Shown piece after piece: positions 8,643 to 17,770 of a stretch of 59,654 nt of DNA; position 1 is the first letter of the stretch, and each line of letters opens with the position of its first letter. The notes under the pieces were generated by a model. The model had not been told where the DNA came from, did no database searches, and saw only the letters and a program-made list of their open reading frames with translations. This DNA comes from an uncultured Roseovarius sp. GTDB taxonomy: Bacteria; Pseudomonadota; Alphaproteobacteria; Rhodobacterales; Rhodobacteraceae. The stretch spans positions 1 to 59,654 of the forward strand of contig NZ_CANLER010000016.1 of assembly GCF_947489715.1 (NCBI RefSeq). Direction: 5' to 3'. Made by a program: the position numbers and the translations under genes.

Positions 8643-8671
8643 GCACCGGATCGAAAACCGAATTCCGGTGC
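8643..8671 (+). terminator. Hairpin after DUF1348 gene
   Basis: Perfect 8-bp inverted repeat GCACCGGA (8643-8650) and TCCGGTGC (8664-8671) with a 13-base loop, starting directly after the stop codon. No U tract follows, so it may be a weak terminator or an mRNA-processing or stability element before the isochorismatase gene. Confidence 0.45.
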
Positions 8672-8838
8672 GGCATGTGCTGCGCCGGTCCCCGAGGAAA
8701 GTGGATGTTCCCAGTCCCCACACGGCGCCCTGTTCGCCGTGAACAGGACAGACGTGCCAACAGGTGCAGGGAACAGACCACCGACCTGGCTGCGCACACT
8801 GGACTGCGCCGTCTAAACCAAAACAAAGGAGACCAGAA

Positions 8839-9696
8839 ATGAAAACCAAACACGATCATGATTGTAGCTGCGGCATTGACCACGAATATGTCGATCAAGC
8901 CCGTCGTCGCGTCCTGGCGGGCGCAGCAGGTGCTGCCGCCGCAGGAGCCGTAGCAATTACCGGACAGAGTGCCGTGGCCGCCACCGACGAAGCCCGCGCG
9001 CTCTACGCTGATCCGGAAAATCCGGGTTTGCCACAGATCGACATGACGATTGATCCGGAACGCACCGCCCTTGTGGTCACCGACCCGCAAATTGACTTCT
9101 TGTCGGAAGACGGCGTGACCTGGGGCGTGGTCGGCGAAAGCGTGACGGAACAAGGCACGGTCGACAATATCGAGCGGCTCTTCGTCGCCGCCAAGGCGGC
9201 CGGCATGCCGGTCTTCATTTCGCCGCACTACTACTACCCGCATGACCACAAGTGGAACTTCGAGGGCACGCTCGAGGCCACGATGCACGGTATTGGCATG
9301 TTCGACCGCCCCGGGCCGCTGAACCTCGACAATTTCGACGGCTCCGGCGCCGACTGGATGCCGCAATACAAGAAGTACATCGAGGATGGCGAAACCATCG
9401 TCTGCTCTCCCCACAAGGTCTACAGCCCGGCGCAGAACGACCTGAACCTGCAGCTCAGGAAGCGCGGGATCGACAAGGTGATCCTAGCCGGTATGTCCGC
9501 GAACCTGTGCACCCAGGCGCATCTCTATGACCTGCTCGAGCTTGGCTACGAAGTTGCCGTCGTGCGGGACGCCACTGCCGGGGCGAAAGTGCCCGAGGGC
9601 GATGGCTATCTCGCCGCCATCATCAATTTCCGAATGGTCGCGAATGGCGTCTGGTGGACGGATGATGCCGTCAAGCGGATCGCAGCGGGTGCCTAG
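8839..9696 (+). CDS. Tat-exported isochorismatase-family hydrolase
   Basis: 285 aa cysteine-hydrolase fold. The N-terminus has a twin-arginine signal (ARRRVLAG, then an Ala/Gly-rich stretch to about residue 47), so it is probably periplasmic. The catalytic triad is suggested by Asp in VVTDPQIDFL, Lys in CSPHKVYSPAQN and Cys in GMSANLCTQAHL. The region before the Arg pair is unusual: it is rich in His, Asp and Cys (KHDHDCSCGIDH). AAAGGAG fits the ATG at 8839. The gene follows the DUF1348 gene and precedes a YHS protein. The substrate is unknown; this family hydrolyses amides, isochorismate or nicotinamide. Confidence 0.82.
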   Translation: MKTKHDHDCSCGIDHEYVDQARRRVLAGAAGAAAAGAVAITGQSAVAATDEARALYADPENPGLPQIDMTIDPERTALVVTDPQIDFLSEDGVTWGVVGESVTEQGTVDNIERLFVAAKAAGMPVFISPHYYYPHDHKWNFEGTLEATMHGIGMFDRPGPLNLDNFDGSGADWMPQYKKYIEDGETIVCSPHKVYSPAQNDLNLQLRKRGIDKVILAGMSANLCTQAHLYDLLELGYEVAVVRDATAGAKVPEGDGYLAAIINFRMVANGVWWTDDAVKRIAAGA

Positions 9697-9733
9697 ACGC
9701 CCAACCCAACAACCCTCAATTATGGAGTTTCCA

Positions 9734-10243
9734 ATGAACGCAACATTTATCAAAACCGTCCGCACCTGGACCACCATTCTCGTACTGTCCTCAGCGGCAA
9801 TCCTTCACCACGCATCTCAGGTTTTTGCCGCAGACGAGTATAACGTCGTCAACGGCCTCACCTTGAACGGCAATTCACTGGGCATGCACGGTATCGACCC
9901 GGTGTCGATGTTCGAAGGAGACGCGCCCGAAATCGGCGATGCGACTCATACCTCAACACGTGACGGCGTGGACTACTACTTTGCCTCTGCCGAAGCCAAG
10001 GCCCGTTTCGAGGCGTCGCCCGAGGCCTTTCTGCCCCAGTTCGGTGGCTTCTGTGCTTTCGGCGTGTATGTCGGCAAAAAGCTCGATGGTGATGTTCGCT
10101 ATGCGGATATCGCGGATGGCAAACTCTATCTCTTCGTCAACGCGACCATATTCGAGAAATACCTCGAGGATAAGGAGACGGTGATCGCTGGTGCTTTTGG
10201 CAATTGGCCAGGTATCCGCACGACACCAGTTGAAGATCTCTGA
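9734..10243 (+). CDS. Exported YHS-domain protein
   Basis: 169 aa with a Sec-type signal peptide (hydrophobic residues about 14-30, likely cleavage after QVFA). The mature part carries a YHS-like segment: GIDPVSMFEG, then DGVDYYFASAEAKARFEASP, then FLPQFGGFCAFGV. YHS proteins are often associated with metal handling. It is very probably co-transcribed with the isochorismatase gene, 37 bases upstream. TGGAG at 9723-9727 sets the start at 9734 rather than at the in-frame ATG 9722. Confidence 0.75.
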   Translation: MNATFIKTVRTWTTILVLSSAAILHHASQVFAADEYNVVNGLTLNGNSLGMHGIDPVSMFEGDAPEIGDATHTSTRDGVDYYFASAEAKARFEASPEAFLPQFGGFCAFGVYVGKKLDGDVRYADIADGKLYLFVNATIFEKYLEDKETVIAGAFGNWPGIRTTPVEDL

Positions 10244-10314
10244 CCAAAATCGAATTGCGTGATCCTGTTCCGACAAGGGTCACGCTCTCGTCCGCTCAAA
10301 CGAAAGGAAACACT

Positions 10315-10821
10315 ATGACTATCGAAGCCATCTTTGGCCTTCAGCTTGGGTTCAGCCTACTGGTCCTGGCCCTGATTGCCCGCGCCTATGTCGCACCTTG
10401 GCTGTCAACGCTTCCACTTCACTCGGCTCTGGCTGTGCTTGTGATCCCGCACATGTTCAGACACATCGGGATGAGTTTTCAGGTTCCAGGGCTCGTTGGC
10501 GCCGACATCCCTGGGGATTTCGCAGCGGCCGCTGCCTATGGAGACCTGGCAAGCGCAGCATTGGCAGTCATTGCATTTCTTCTTTTGCGCGCGCGAGTAA
10601 CCGTTGCCATCGCGCTAGTTTGGGTTCTCAATCTGGTAGGCTTCTTTGATCTGTTGAACGCTTTGCGACAGGCAGAGGTAATCCCGCAACTTGGTGTGAC
10701 ATGGTACATTCCGACATTCATCGTGCCAGTATTGCTTGTGACTCACGTGATGATGTTCGTTTTGCTCACACAAACGTTGCGCGGAGCTCGAAACTGCAAG
10801 CAGCCGGTTCCGATCCAATGA
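10315..10821 (+). CDS. Small multi-pass membrane protein
   Basis: 168 aa with about four or five hydrophobic segments (residues about 8-26, 37-50, 75-95, 100-118 and 130-152). I do not recognise the family. GAAAGGAAA upstream fits the ATG at 10315. It follows the YHS gene by 71 bases on the same strand and is probably the last gene of the TetR-controlled group, which would place an uncharacterised membrane partner beside two exported proteins. Confidence 0.68.
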   Translation: MTIEAIFGLQLGFSLLVLALIARAYVAPWLSTLPLHSALAVLVIPHMFRHIGMSFQVPGLVGADIPGDFAAAAAYGDLASAALAVIAFLLLRARVTVAIALVWVLNLVGFFDLLNALRQAEVIPQLGVTWYIPTFIVPVLLVTHVMMFVLLTQTLRGARNCKQPVPIQ

Positions 10822-11024
10822 ACTCGGTCTAGCGGTTTCGGCAATAATCAGTATGTTGCTGAAACCATTAGAAGATCCACCTGACTGCGTCGTGAACGAT
10901 ACGAAGGCGTAGATCCGGACTCGGACATAACTCTAGCCGACTTTATTGACGATTTATTGGCTTGGATAAACGGGCGAAACGACCCCGCTGGGCGATGCCA
11001 GCGGAGCCTCCCGTTCTCGCTAGC

Positions 11025-11888
11025 CTATGCGACCAGTTTCTCGACAAAGCTTGCCAAATCGACGCTGGCTTTTCTGGCATTCGGATCCAAAAATTCGATG
11101 CGTCCATTGTTTATGTTCTCATGCATTTCCGCCATGGTTTCGGCCGATTGCAGAGAAAGTCCGCTTTGCTTGAACGTGTCGACCCAGGCTTCCTGTGGTA
11201 CTGGAACCGGGGTGATGTGACGGCCCAGCGATTTTGAAAGCGCCGCAGCAATGTCTTCGGCGGAATACTGTTCTGCACCTTTGAGCTCTATCACACGGTG
11301 TTGAATGAAAGGTGGGTTGATCAGTGCATCAGCCACCGTCAATCCAATATCCTTTGTTGAAACCATGTCGATCTTGAAGTCGAGCGGTTGGATCATGCTG
11401 GGATAGACGCCATCCTGAAGCACTGCGGGCATCAAGTCCTTGATATTCTCAAGGAAGTAGGCGGGCCGAACGGCACTGAGGGGAATACCCGCTGCAACGA
11501 ACAGCCTCTCCATATGTCCGATTGTGGAAATAGGGCCAACCCTGTCACTATGCTGTGCGCCGACCGACGACAGGATGACAGCATGAGGCAGGCGCGCTGC
11601 CTGTGCGGCGGCCACAATGGCATCAGCGCGCTTCAGACTGTCGCCGAGAAAGTCGTCATTCGTGAGGTCGGGTGGGAGCAAGAAGTACGCTCCAATGGCG
11701 CCTTGCAATGCTTGGGCCATGGCATCCGTGTCCATGATCTCTGCGACAGCTACCTCAGCTCCCCTTGCTTTCCATGGGTCGCCCTTTTCTTCAGAGCGTA
11801 CGATGACCCGAACCGGTTGACCCTGGTCGATGAGAGTTTGAGCGACAATGGACCCTGTGTTTCCGGTTGCTCCTGAAACGACAAACAT
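11025..11888 (-). CDS. NmrA-like NAD(P)-binding oxidoreductase
   Basis: 287 aa with an atypical short-chain dehydrogenase Rossmann fold. The dinucleotide motif VSGATGNTGSIVAQTL (GxxGxxG) is at residues 3-18, followed by VRVIVRSEEKG, as in NmrA/azoreductase-type (QOR2-like) NAD(P)H:quinone oxidoreductases and redox sensors. Cytoplasmic, with unknown substrate. The frame is open to 11927, but AAGGAGAAG just upstream of the ATG at 11888 decides the start. It is divergent from the LysR gene at 11978, its probable regulator. Confidence 0.8.
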   Translation of the reverse strand: MFVVSGATGNTGSIVAQTLIDQGQPVRVIVRSEEKGDPWKARGAEVAVAEIMDTDAMAQALQGAIGAYFLLPPDLTNDDFLGDSLKRADAIVAAAQAARLPHAVILSSVGAQHSDRVGPISTIGHMERLFVAAGIPLSAVRPAYFLENIKDLMPAVLQDGVYPSMIQPLDFKIDMVSTKDIGLTVADALINPPFIQHRVIELKGAEQYSAEDIAAALSKSLGRHITPVPVPQEAWVDTFKQSGLSLQSAETMAEMHENINNGRIEFLDPNARKASVDLASFVEKLVA

Positions 11889-11953
11889 GATGACTTCTCC
11901 TTGGTTGATTTGCATTCGATGAACCAAACCTAGAAGGAAGAGTTGAATAAATA

Positions 11954-11980
11954 TAATGCATGTTTAATATCTAATGCATG
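11954..11980. promoter_or_regulatory. Direct repeats at LysR start
   Basis: TAATGCATG occurs at 11954-11962 and again at 11972-11980, exactly 18 bp apart in an AT-rich stretch. Each copy contains the palindrome ATGCAT, and the second includes the LysR start codon. The position between divergent genes suggests a LysR binding region. Confidence 0.4.
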
Positions 11981-12898
11981 CATAAAGTGAATGTATCCAG
12001 CATTGATCTCAATCTCCTGAAAGCACTCGATGCCTTGTTGGAAACGGAGAGTGTGACCAAAGCTGCAGAGCTCTCTAACCTCTCGCAACCCGCCATGAGC
12101 CGGGCGCTAAATCGCCTCCAACATGTTGTAAGGGATCCGCTGCTTGTTCGTTCCGGCCGGGGAATGGTCTTGACACCACGTGGAGAAGCTCTTCGCAATC
12201 CGGTCCGCGATGCATTGGCTCAAGTATCGATTGTATTCAAGCCGCAGGTTTTTGATCCGTCCAGGGCACAAGAACGGTTTCGTATTATGGCCCCTGATTA
12301 TGTAGCTCAAATGATCATGCCAAATGTGCTTGGTCAGGTCTTCAAACTGGCGCCAGGTATTCAGATCGACATGGAGAACCTTTCGGCCACCGGTATCTCG
12401 GAGTTGTGTGACGGAGAAATGTCACTCGGCTTCGGCGTGGTGGATGACGGACCGACTCTGTACAATGTTGCAGCTCAGGCGCTGTTTGATGATCGCCAGG
12501 TTTGTCTTGTACGCAAGGGACATCCACTCCTCGATAACGGTATCACGCTCGAGAACTATGCGGCCGCTTCGCATGCCTTACTGAGCATCACTGGAAGAGG
12601 CGGTGGCCGGATAGACGACGTTTTGAAAGAGCTGGGTCTGACGCGTAGGATTGCCCTAAGACTTACTCAGTTTATGACCATTAGCGCAGCAATTGCGCCA
12701 ACAGATTTGATCATCACAGTGCCCGAACTCCTCGCCAGGCAAGTGATGACAGATGCGCTGCGTATGGCGCCCTTGCCCAAAGAGCTCCAAACCCCTTCCT
12801 TTACTGTCTCGCAGATTTGGCACGAACGCTATACGCAGGACCCAGCACACCAATGGTTGAGGCGTCTGATCAAGTCGGCATGTCTGGAATTTCGATAA
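11978..12898 (+). CDS. LysR-family regulator, NodD/LeuO-like type
   Basis: 306 aa. The N-terminus (SSIDLNLLKALDALLETESV, then KAAELSNLSQPAMSRALNRL) is the NodD/LeuO/SyrM style of LysR HTH, followed by LLVRSGRGMVLTPRGEAL. The rest is an effector-binding domain of normal length. It is divergent from the NmrA-type oxidoreductase, which it probably regulates in response to an aromatic or quinone-like compound (inference). No strong ribosome site precedes ATG 11978; a GTG at 11987 is an alternative start. Confidence 0.87.
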   Translation: MHKVNVSSIDLNLLKALDALLETESVTKAAELSNLSQPAMSRALNRLQHVVRDPLLVRSGRGMVLTPRGEALRNPVRDALAQVSIVFKPQVFDPSRAQERFRIMAPDYVAQMIMPNVLGQVFKLAPGIQIDMENLSATGISELCDGEMSLGFGVVDDGPTLYNVAAQALFDDRQVCLVRKGHPLLDNGITLENYAAASHALLSITGRGGGRIDDVLKELGLTRRIALRLTQFMTISAAIAPTDLIITVPELLARQVMTDALRMAPLPKELQTPSFTVSQIWHERYTQDPAHQWLRRLIKSACLEFR

Positions 12899-13181
12899 AT
12901 TGAGTTGCGCCTCAAAGCTGACATGCAATCAATTCAACAAATTACCGCTTTTTCCGCGCCTCGATAGTCGATCCTGACTGCAGCTAAAGGACGGTTTGCT
13001 TTTCGCGCTTCGTGGCGAGTTTGAAGGGCCACTTTGGTGACTTGCGCTGCATCGCGACAATTGAAGTGCTGCACTGCAAAAAAATGCTGCGTCAGCGAAG
13101 CACAAAAACTGAATGTCGGAAAAGTCCGCACTTCGTCAGTTTTACCCGCTACGGTGAACAACCGCTTTCTCACCCATTGCT

Positions 13182-15107
13182 TCAGATCTCGCCGAGCAGC
13201 TCCTCAATAAAATCACCCTGCTCCCCAAGCCTCTGTTCCCACTCTTCGGGCACCGGATCGCCCCGTTCAAGATTTTCCGCATGGACTCCATCGCCCTCGT
13301 CGCCACCGATCTTCACTTGCATCGAGCGGGATTGACGGCGTTGGGTCCGTTCGCTCTTCGGGGGTTCTGCTTTAACTTTCGGATCCCCCAGGCTCTGACC
13401 GTCCGGCTCCGATTCCACCGGCGTCTCGACCCAAGGTCCAGTGCCGTCAACGCGTGGGGGATATGGGAAATCGCGACCGGCCTGCTTTTCCACCAATACC
13501 TCAAACTTCGGGTCGTCAAAGTACTTGATACGCTGTGCTCTGATCGGGTGTTGCGGTGAGGCTAGTATGATCACCTCATCCGGGTCCATCGTCCGGGCCT
13601 CAGTCTCCGATAAGAGTGGACGTTCTTCCAAACGCGCGGTTGTCGAGGTCGCCCCGAGGATGCCTTTGTTGCGTCCGTACATACGCGTCACGGCTTCGCG
13701 TGTCGTGCTGCCGACCGCCGACGACACCTCGCGCACGGTGCGTTGATCGCGCGGAGTGATGTAGAGCTTCAACCCTGCCCCATTTTCCAGGCTCTCTCGC
13801 CCTTCGGGGCCATAGATACGATCAAGCGAGGCAAGAGATTGCGCGATCATCGCCACACGCCCACCGTAGGCAGCCAGCGAGTGGATCGCGCGCTCGAGAT
13901 ATGGCATTGCGCCCATCTGCTGGAATTCATCGATCATCATCATGACCGGCCAGGGCTCATCCGAGCCAGGCTCATTCAGACGCAGGTTGGCAATCAGATC
14001 AGCAAACATCAGGCGCAGAAGCGGAGCCAGCGTTGCGATGTGATCCTCGGAGACAACAATGTAGAGCGAATGCGGCTTTTTGCGGAACATGGCAAAATCA
14101 AAATCACTGCCATTTGTGGCTGAACGCACTGCCGGATTGTCCCACTGTTTAAGACCCGCCGTCATCAGCGCCTGGATGTTCGAGGTCAGGAGTCGTGACG
14201 AAGCACTCGCCGCATTGGTCCAAAGCTCGCGCACAACCGCTTCTTTGGATTCGTCCGCATAGATGCCATATTGCGCGTTCTTGTAATCCCCGCCAGTAAC
14301 AATCCGGTTGACCTCTCCCAGCGTGGGATTGCCTCTCTGGATCGCCAGCAGACAGGCCGCGACAAAGATCGATTTGCCAGCTTCAGAGAATGTATCCAGC
14401 GTCTTGTTGTCCTTGTCGAGAAAGAGATCCGCCAGGATGCTGACTTCGGTGAACTGCTGCGCAAAACTTGGCGCCTTGGCAATACGCGCCAGCGGATTGT
14501 AGCGATGGGTGCTGTTGGCCCAGTCAAACGGGCTGAAGCGGAATACCTCGTCGCCATTCAGAGCCCGCAAGCGAGAGGTTTTCTCGAAGTTTTCTCCTTT
14601 AACGTCGAGGACAACAACGGACCCGGCAAAGGACAAAAGGTTCGGGATGACAAAGCCTACGCCTTTGCCGGCACGCGTCGGGGCCACCATCATCACATGC
14701 GGGATATCACTCGCAGAGATATAGGGTGCTTTCGAGTTGGGCTTGCCCAGTTTGCCACAAACAAAGCCCCGCCCCACGTCCTGCAGCATGCCGTTCTTGC
14801 GGAGCTCAACCTTGGTTTGCCAATGGGCCGAGCCATAATCATCGCGTTCTCTCGCCCAGGTCCAGGCAAAGGCCAGAGTCGCTAATCCGATTGCCCCAAA
14901 TCCGATAACACCAAAAGCCACTTTGAACGCTTCAGGGTGCGCCGCTCTGATGCCCGGCGTTGCCTTCCAGACAATCAGCATGTCGAAATTGCCGAACCCC
15001 GTCTTGAGCGCCAGAGCCAGATAAAAACTGGCGACGATTGTACCCAGGGCCGCACCGCAAAGCGTTCCGAAGGGCACAGCGGCCCAGACAGGGAGAGGGC
15101 GTTCCAT
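13182..15107 (-). CDS. VirD4/TraG type IV coupling protein
   Basis: 641 aa inner-membrane ATPase that delivers relaxase-bound DNA to a type IV secretion channel. Two N-terminal membrane helices lie at about residues 8-34 and 61-85. Walker A is VAPTRAGKGVGF (about 141-152), followed by SVVVLDVKGENFEKTSRLR, and Walker B is VMMMIDEFQQMG. Its start overlaps the relaxase stop at 15107, so the two are translationally linked. No VirB channel genes are in the window, so the replicon may be mobilised by a channel encoded elsewhere. Confidence 0.92.
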   Translation of the reverse strand: MERPLPVWAAVPFGTLCGAALGTIVASFYLALALKTGFGNFDMLIVWKATPGIRAAHPEAFKVAFGVIGFGAIGLATLAFAWTWARERDDYGSAHWQTKVELRKNGMLQDVGRGFVCGKLGKPNSKAPYISASDIPHVMMVAPTRAGKGVGFVIPNLLSFAGSVVVLDVKGENFEKTSRLRALNGDEVFRFSPFDWANSTHRYNPLARIAKAPSFAQQFTEVSILADLFLDKDNKTLDTFSEAGKSIFVAACLLAIQRGNPTLGEVNRIVTGGDYKNAQYGIYADESKEAVVRELWTNAASASSRLLTSNIQALMTAGLKQWDNPAVRSATNGSDFDFAMFRKKPHSLYIVVSEDHIATLAPLLRLMFADLIANLRLNEPGSDEPWPVMMMIDEFQQMGAMPYLERAIHSLAAYGGRVAMIAQSLASLDRIYGPEGRESLENGAGLKLYITPRDQRTVREVSSAVGSTTREAVTRMYGRNKGILGATSTTARLEERPLLSETEARTMDPDEVIILASPQHPIRAQRIKYFDDPKFEVLVEKQAGRDFPYPPRVDGTGPWVETPVESEPDGQSLGDPKVKAEPPKSERTQRRQSRSMQVKIGGDEGDGVHAENLERGDPVPEEWEQRLGEQGDFIEELLGEI

Positions 15108-17044
15108 CAGAGCCCCATGTCATCATCGAGATCGCGGAATTCGAGCTGACGTTCCGATCCGCTGCCCCGCTGCATCTCGAGATTGGTTTGTTTTGTAACC
15201 TCATTCACCTTGTCTTGCTGCAGAGCAGAGGCGCGTTCTGTGAAGACGGTGTCACCGGTTTCTTCATGGGTGAGTTCCAGAAATTCCTGCGTGACGGTGA
15301 TCTGGTCGATCCGGTTGGGCAGCGCCTCACACAGCACCTCGTAGTTGCCGCGTCTGAGTTCCGCGAGGCCTGTCTCCCCCAGTTCCCTCATGAGCTCCGC
15401 CTTAAGCGTGCGCTCGACTGTCACTTCCTGGGCTTCCGACAAATCACCGTCACGCAACATGTCCGCAAGCTCCTGCAGATAGGGGTTGGGACCGCGATCT
15501 GACTCGTCGACGAATGATTGTTCCGCATCGGCCTCTCTGCCTAAACCAATAGCCACTCCCAACTCCTCGGCCCGTTCCCTCAACCCGTCCATGAAGGTGT
15601 CGACCTTTTCCAAGGCTTCCTCCTGTTGCGCGTCGCTGGCTCTGCTGAGGTCAATGCCGTCCTTTGCCAGTACGGCCGTCATGTCACGTTCCACCCAATC
15701 CTGCGCGAGGCCGTAGTTGGTGGTTCCACCCGTCTCGATCCGGGCCGTTATCTCATCGCCATCCAGACCAATTTTCTCCGCGTAGGCTTTGAGGCCTTCC
15801 AATGCCTCTTCCTGGCCAGAAGCAAGTGCTGCAATCACTGTCTCATCCCCTGCCCCTGGCGGGTAGGGATCAACCAGATCCCGCGCAAACCGCGCGCGCA
15901 GATCCGGGTCCGGCACCATTTTTGACAGATCGCGGATCACCGGCGCGGCCTTGGCTTCAAACGCTGGTCGGTCAGTGACGTCCAGTTCCTCCGCCTTGAG
16001 TCGCAAGGCCTCAATGGTTTTCTCGGCATAGTCGATGGCATCACCCACCGTTTTGATATCTGCCCGGATGGTCTCCATATCGATGTCTCCTGCGTTGAAT
16101 TTGTATGGTGTTCCCGTTCCCAGGGCTTTGGCCATGCCACGCATGGCCCGCGCCAGATGCGCCTGATCCATGTGGTCCAGCATGTCAGCCAGATCGGCAT
16201 AGTCTTTGGCAAAGCCCACGACCTGCGCTTTGGCGATGTCCCGCTCTTGCGGTGTCATCGCAATGTCGCGCGGCAGACGGGCCTCTTCTTTGGCGCGGTA
16301 AATCTCATCGATACCCGGGGCCTTTGCGAAAATGCCACGCTCGAGCCGTGTTGTGGCCTCAAGCACCACGCCGTACGTTTCCGCTATCTCGGCCTGTTTT
16401 TCGCGCATCAGCTGCGGCGACATCACGCCCTCGGCCCAGCACGAGAACCAGGTGCCGTTTTCAATGCCGCGGTTGTTCAGGATGATATGCGCATGCTTGT
16501 GCGCGCGGTCGTCATGCACCGAGAGCACATAGTCCCACTGGTCGCCATAGTTGCCGCTCTCAAAGAAGTGCTCGGCCCAGTCGAGCGTGATCTCTTTGAC
16601 CTGATCGACCGAAACATCCTTCGGAAACGAGAGCAGCATGTGCGACGTGAACCCGAGCTTGGTTGTGCCGCGCCAGGTCTCGGACCACGCCTCAATGACC
16701 TCTGTTTTCTGATCTTCGGACAGCACCGCGCCATCGGTCAGAACATTGGTCATGGTGGAATAGCTGTAGACCGCCTTGTCGTTGACATACGCCAACTGGT
16801 TACCGAGGCTACTCCTTGTTTTGCACCCCCCTGCCCTTATGCGTTTGAAGACGGCGGCCCGGCTCTCGGGCAACGCCGCCTTGAGCATGTTGCGGGCCGA
16901 CAGTCGCCCTGTGCGTTGATAACTCCGACCTTGACGGCGGCCTGCAATCCGCGCCTCGATCCGGGCGTGACGTTGCCCCTGAATGCGCCCCTCTTCCCAG
17001 AGCTTGCCCATGACGGCGGTATAAAGAGCAAGAGGATCAGCCAT
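15107..17044 (-). CDS. VirD2/MOBP-type relaxase
   Basis: 645 aa DNA-nicking protein for conjugal transfer. N-terminal motifs fit VirD2-like relaxases: a Tyr region (LGNQLAYVNDKAVYS, the likely catalytic segment), GFTSHMLLSFPKDVS (motif II) and the histidine motif SVHDDRAHKHAHIILNNRG (motif III). The C-terminal two thirds are acidic and probably contact the coupling protein. The frame is open to 17101, but ATG 17044 overlaps the mobC stop by 8 bases (ATGGCTGA), a typical coupled start. Order mobC, relaxase, virD4. Confidence 0.9.
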   Translation of the reverse strand: MADPLALYTAVMGKLWEEGRIQGQRHARIEARIAGRRQGRSYQRTGRLSARNMLKAALPESRAAVFKRIRAGGCKTRSSLGNQLAYVNDKAVYSYSTMTNVLTDGAVLSEDQKTEVIEAWSETWRGTTKLGFTSHMLLSFPKDVSVDQVKEITLDWAEHFFESGNYGDQWDYVLSVHDDRAHKHAHIILNNRGIENGTWFSCWAEGVMSPQLMREKQAEIAETYGVVLEATTRLERGIFAKAPGIDEIYRAKEEARLPRDIAMTPQERDIAKAQVVGFAKDYADLADMLDHMDQAHLARAMRGMAKALGTGTPYKFNAGDIDMETIRADIKTVGDAIDYAEKTIEALRLKAEELDVTDRPAFEAKAAPVIRDLSKMVPDPDLRARFARDLVDPYPPGAGDETVIAALASGQEEALEGLKAYAEKIGLDGDEITARIETGGTTNYGLAQDWVERDMTAVLAKDGIDLSRASDAQQEEALEKVDTFMDGLRERAEELGVAIGLGREADAEQSFVDESDRGPNPYLQELADMLRDGDLSEAQEVTVERTLKAELMRELGETGLAELRRGNYEVLCEALPNRIDQITVTQEFLELTHEETGDTVFTERASALQQDKVNEVTKQTNLEMQRGSGSERQLEFRDLDDDMGL

Positions 17045-17720
17045 GGACAGCGCTCCGACGTTCGTCAGCTGAATCATGCGTCGCCAATTGCGTTCGGGCA
17101 CCCGCGAGAGGCAGCGATTGGGGATGCAATTTCAAGTCGGATTGCTGATCGCGGGTTTCCTCGGGCGACTCCGATAACGGCTCATCCACCGCATTCCACC
17201 CCTGCCCTCTCTGATTGCGCGCGGCCTCCTTCATCGACCCAAGCTCCCGGCTCATCTTTTGCGCCACGTCCAAAAGGCTGGTCAGCGTGGAAAGATTACC
17301 CTCCGACAACACCAGTTTGCCGCGATGCACGGCCTTCGCCAGCACCCGTCCGGCATCACTCACATCTTGTGCCTGACGCCAGATCTCACAAAATTCCACA
17401 ACCAGATCGCGCGGCACATCGAGGAACCCGCAGCGCCCCCGCAGCAGCGCATTCAGTGCTTGGCTGCGATTAGAAAACCCACGTGACTGCCACTCCTTAT
17501 CGAAGGCCGTAAGTTCGGATTGTGACGCCCGAAACGCTACGATCTCTGACGGATCTCGCACAGCGACACCCTCGCCGATCTCCTCTTTGGCAAGCCGGTT
17601 CACATGCCGGGGTGACACACCATAAATCTCTGACAATGCCTTCGCGCTTTCACCCGCCGCGAAGCGTCGCGCGATCTCAATGCGCTGCTCTAGCTTCAGG
17701 TTTTCGGCTGGCCTTGGCAC
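17037..17720 (-). CDS. MobC-like relaxosome accessory protein
   Basis: 227 aa. The N-terminus is an HTH of Hin/resolvase type (RIEIARRFAAGESAKALSEI, then YGVSPRHVNRLAKEE, residues about 12-47). The middle (VAFRASQSELTAFDKEWQSR, then GFSNRSQALNALLRG) matches the ribbon-helix-helix-like MobC pattern of relaxosome proteins. It would bind oriT and guide the relaxase. It is the first gene of the mobC-relaxase-virD4 operon, and the candidate nic site lies 40 bases upstream. Gene symbol not assigned because homologues are named inconsistently. Confidence 0.8.
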   Translation of the reverse strand: MPRPAENLKLEQRIEIARRFAAGESAKALSEIYGVSPRHVNRLAKEEIGEGVAVRDPSEIVAFRASQSELTAFDKEWQSRGFSNRSQALNALLRGRCGFLDVPRDLVVEFCEIWRQAQDVSDAGRVLAKAVHRGKLVLSEGNLSTLTSLLDVAQKMSRELGSMKEAARNQRGQGWNAVDEPLSESPEETRDQQSDLKLHPQSLPLAGARTQLATHDSADERRSAVHG

Positions 17721-17739
17721 TCTTCAGACCCCTCAGACA

Positions 17740-17770
17740 AAATGTGTAAACATTTGGCATATCCTGCCAA
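17740..17770. other. Candidate oriT with IncP/Ti-like nic site
   Basis: Just upstream of mobC, the plus strand reads TATCCTGC at 17760-17767, which matches the published IncP/Ti-type nic consensus YATCCTG|Y. It lies in the loop and 3' arm of a perfect inverted repeat TTGGCA (17754-17759) / TGCCAA (17765-17770). A second repeat, AAATGT (17740-17745) / ACATTT (17750-17755), adjoins it. The position next to mobC and a VirD2-type relaxase supports oriT function. The cut site has not been shown. Confidence 0.6.

Noticed and set aside
16157..17473. 438-codon plus-strand frame across the relaxase and mobC genes
   Set aside because: It is antisense to two clearly identified mobilisation genes and has no motif of its own; typical of GC-rich coding DNA.
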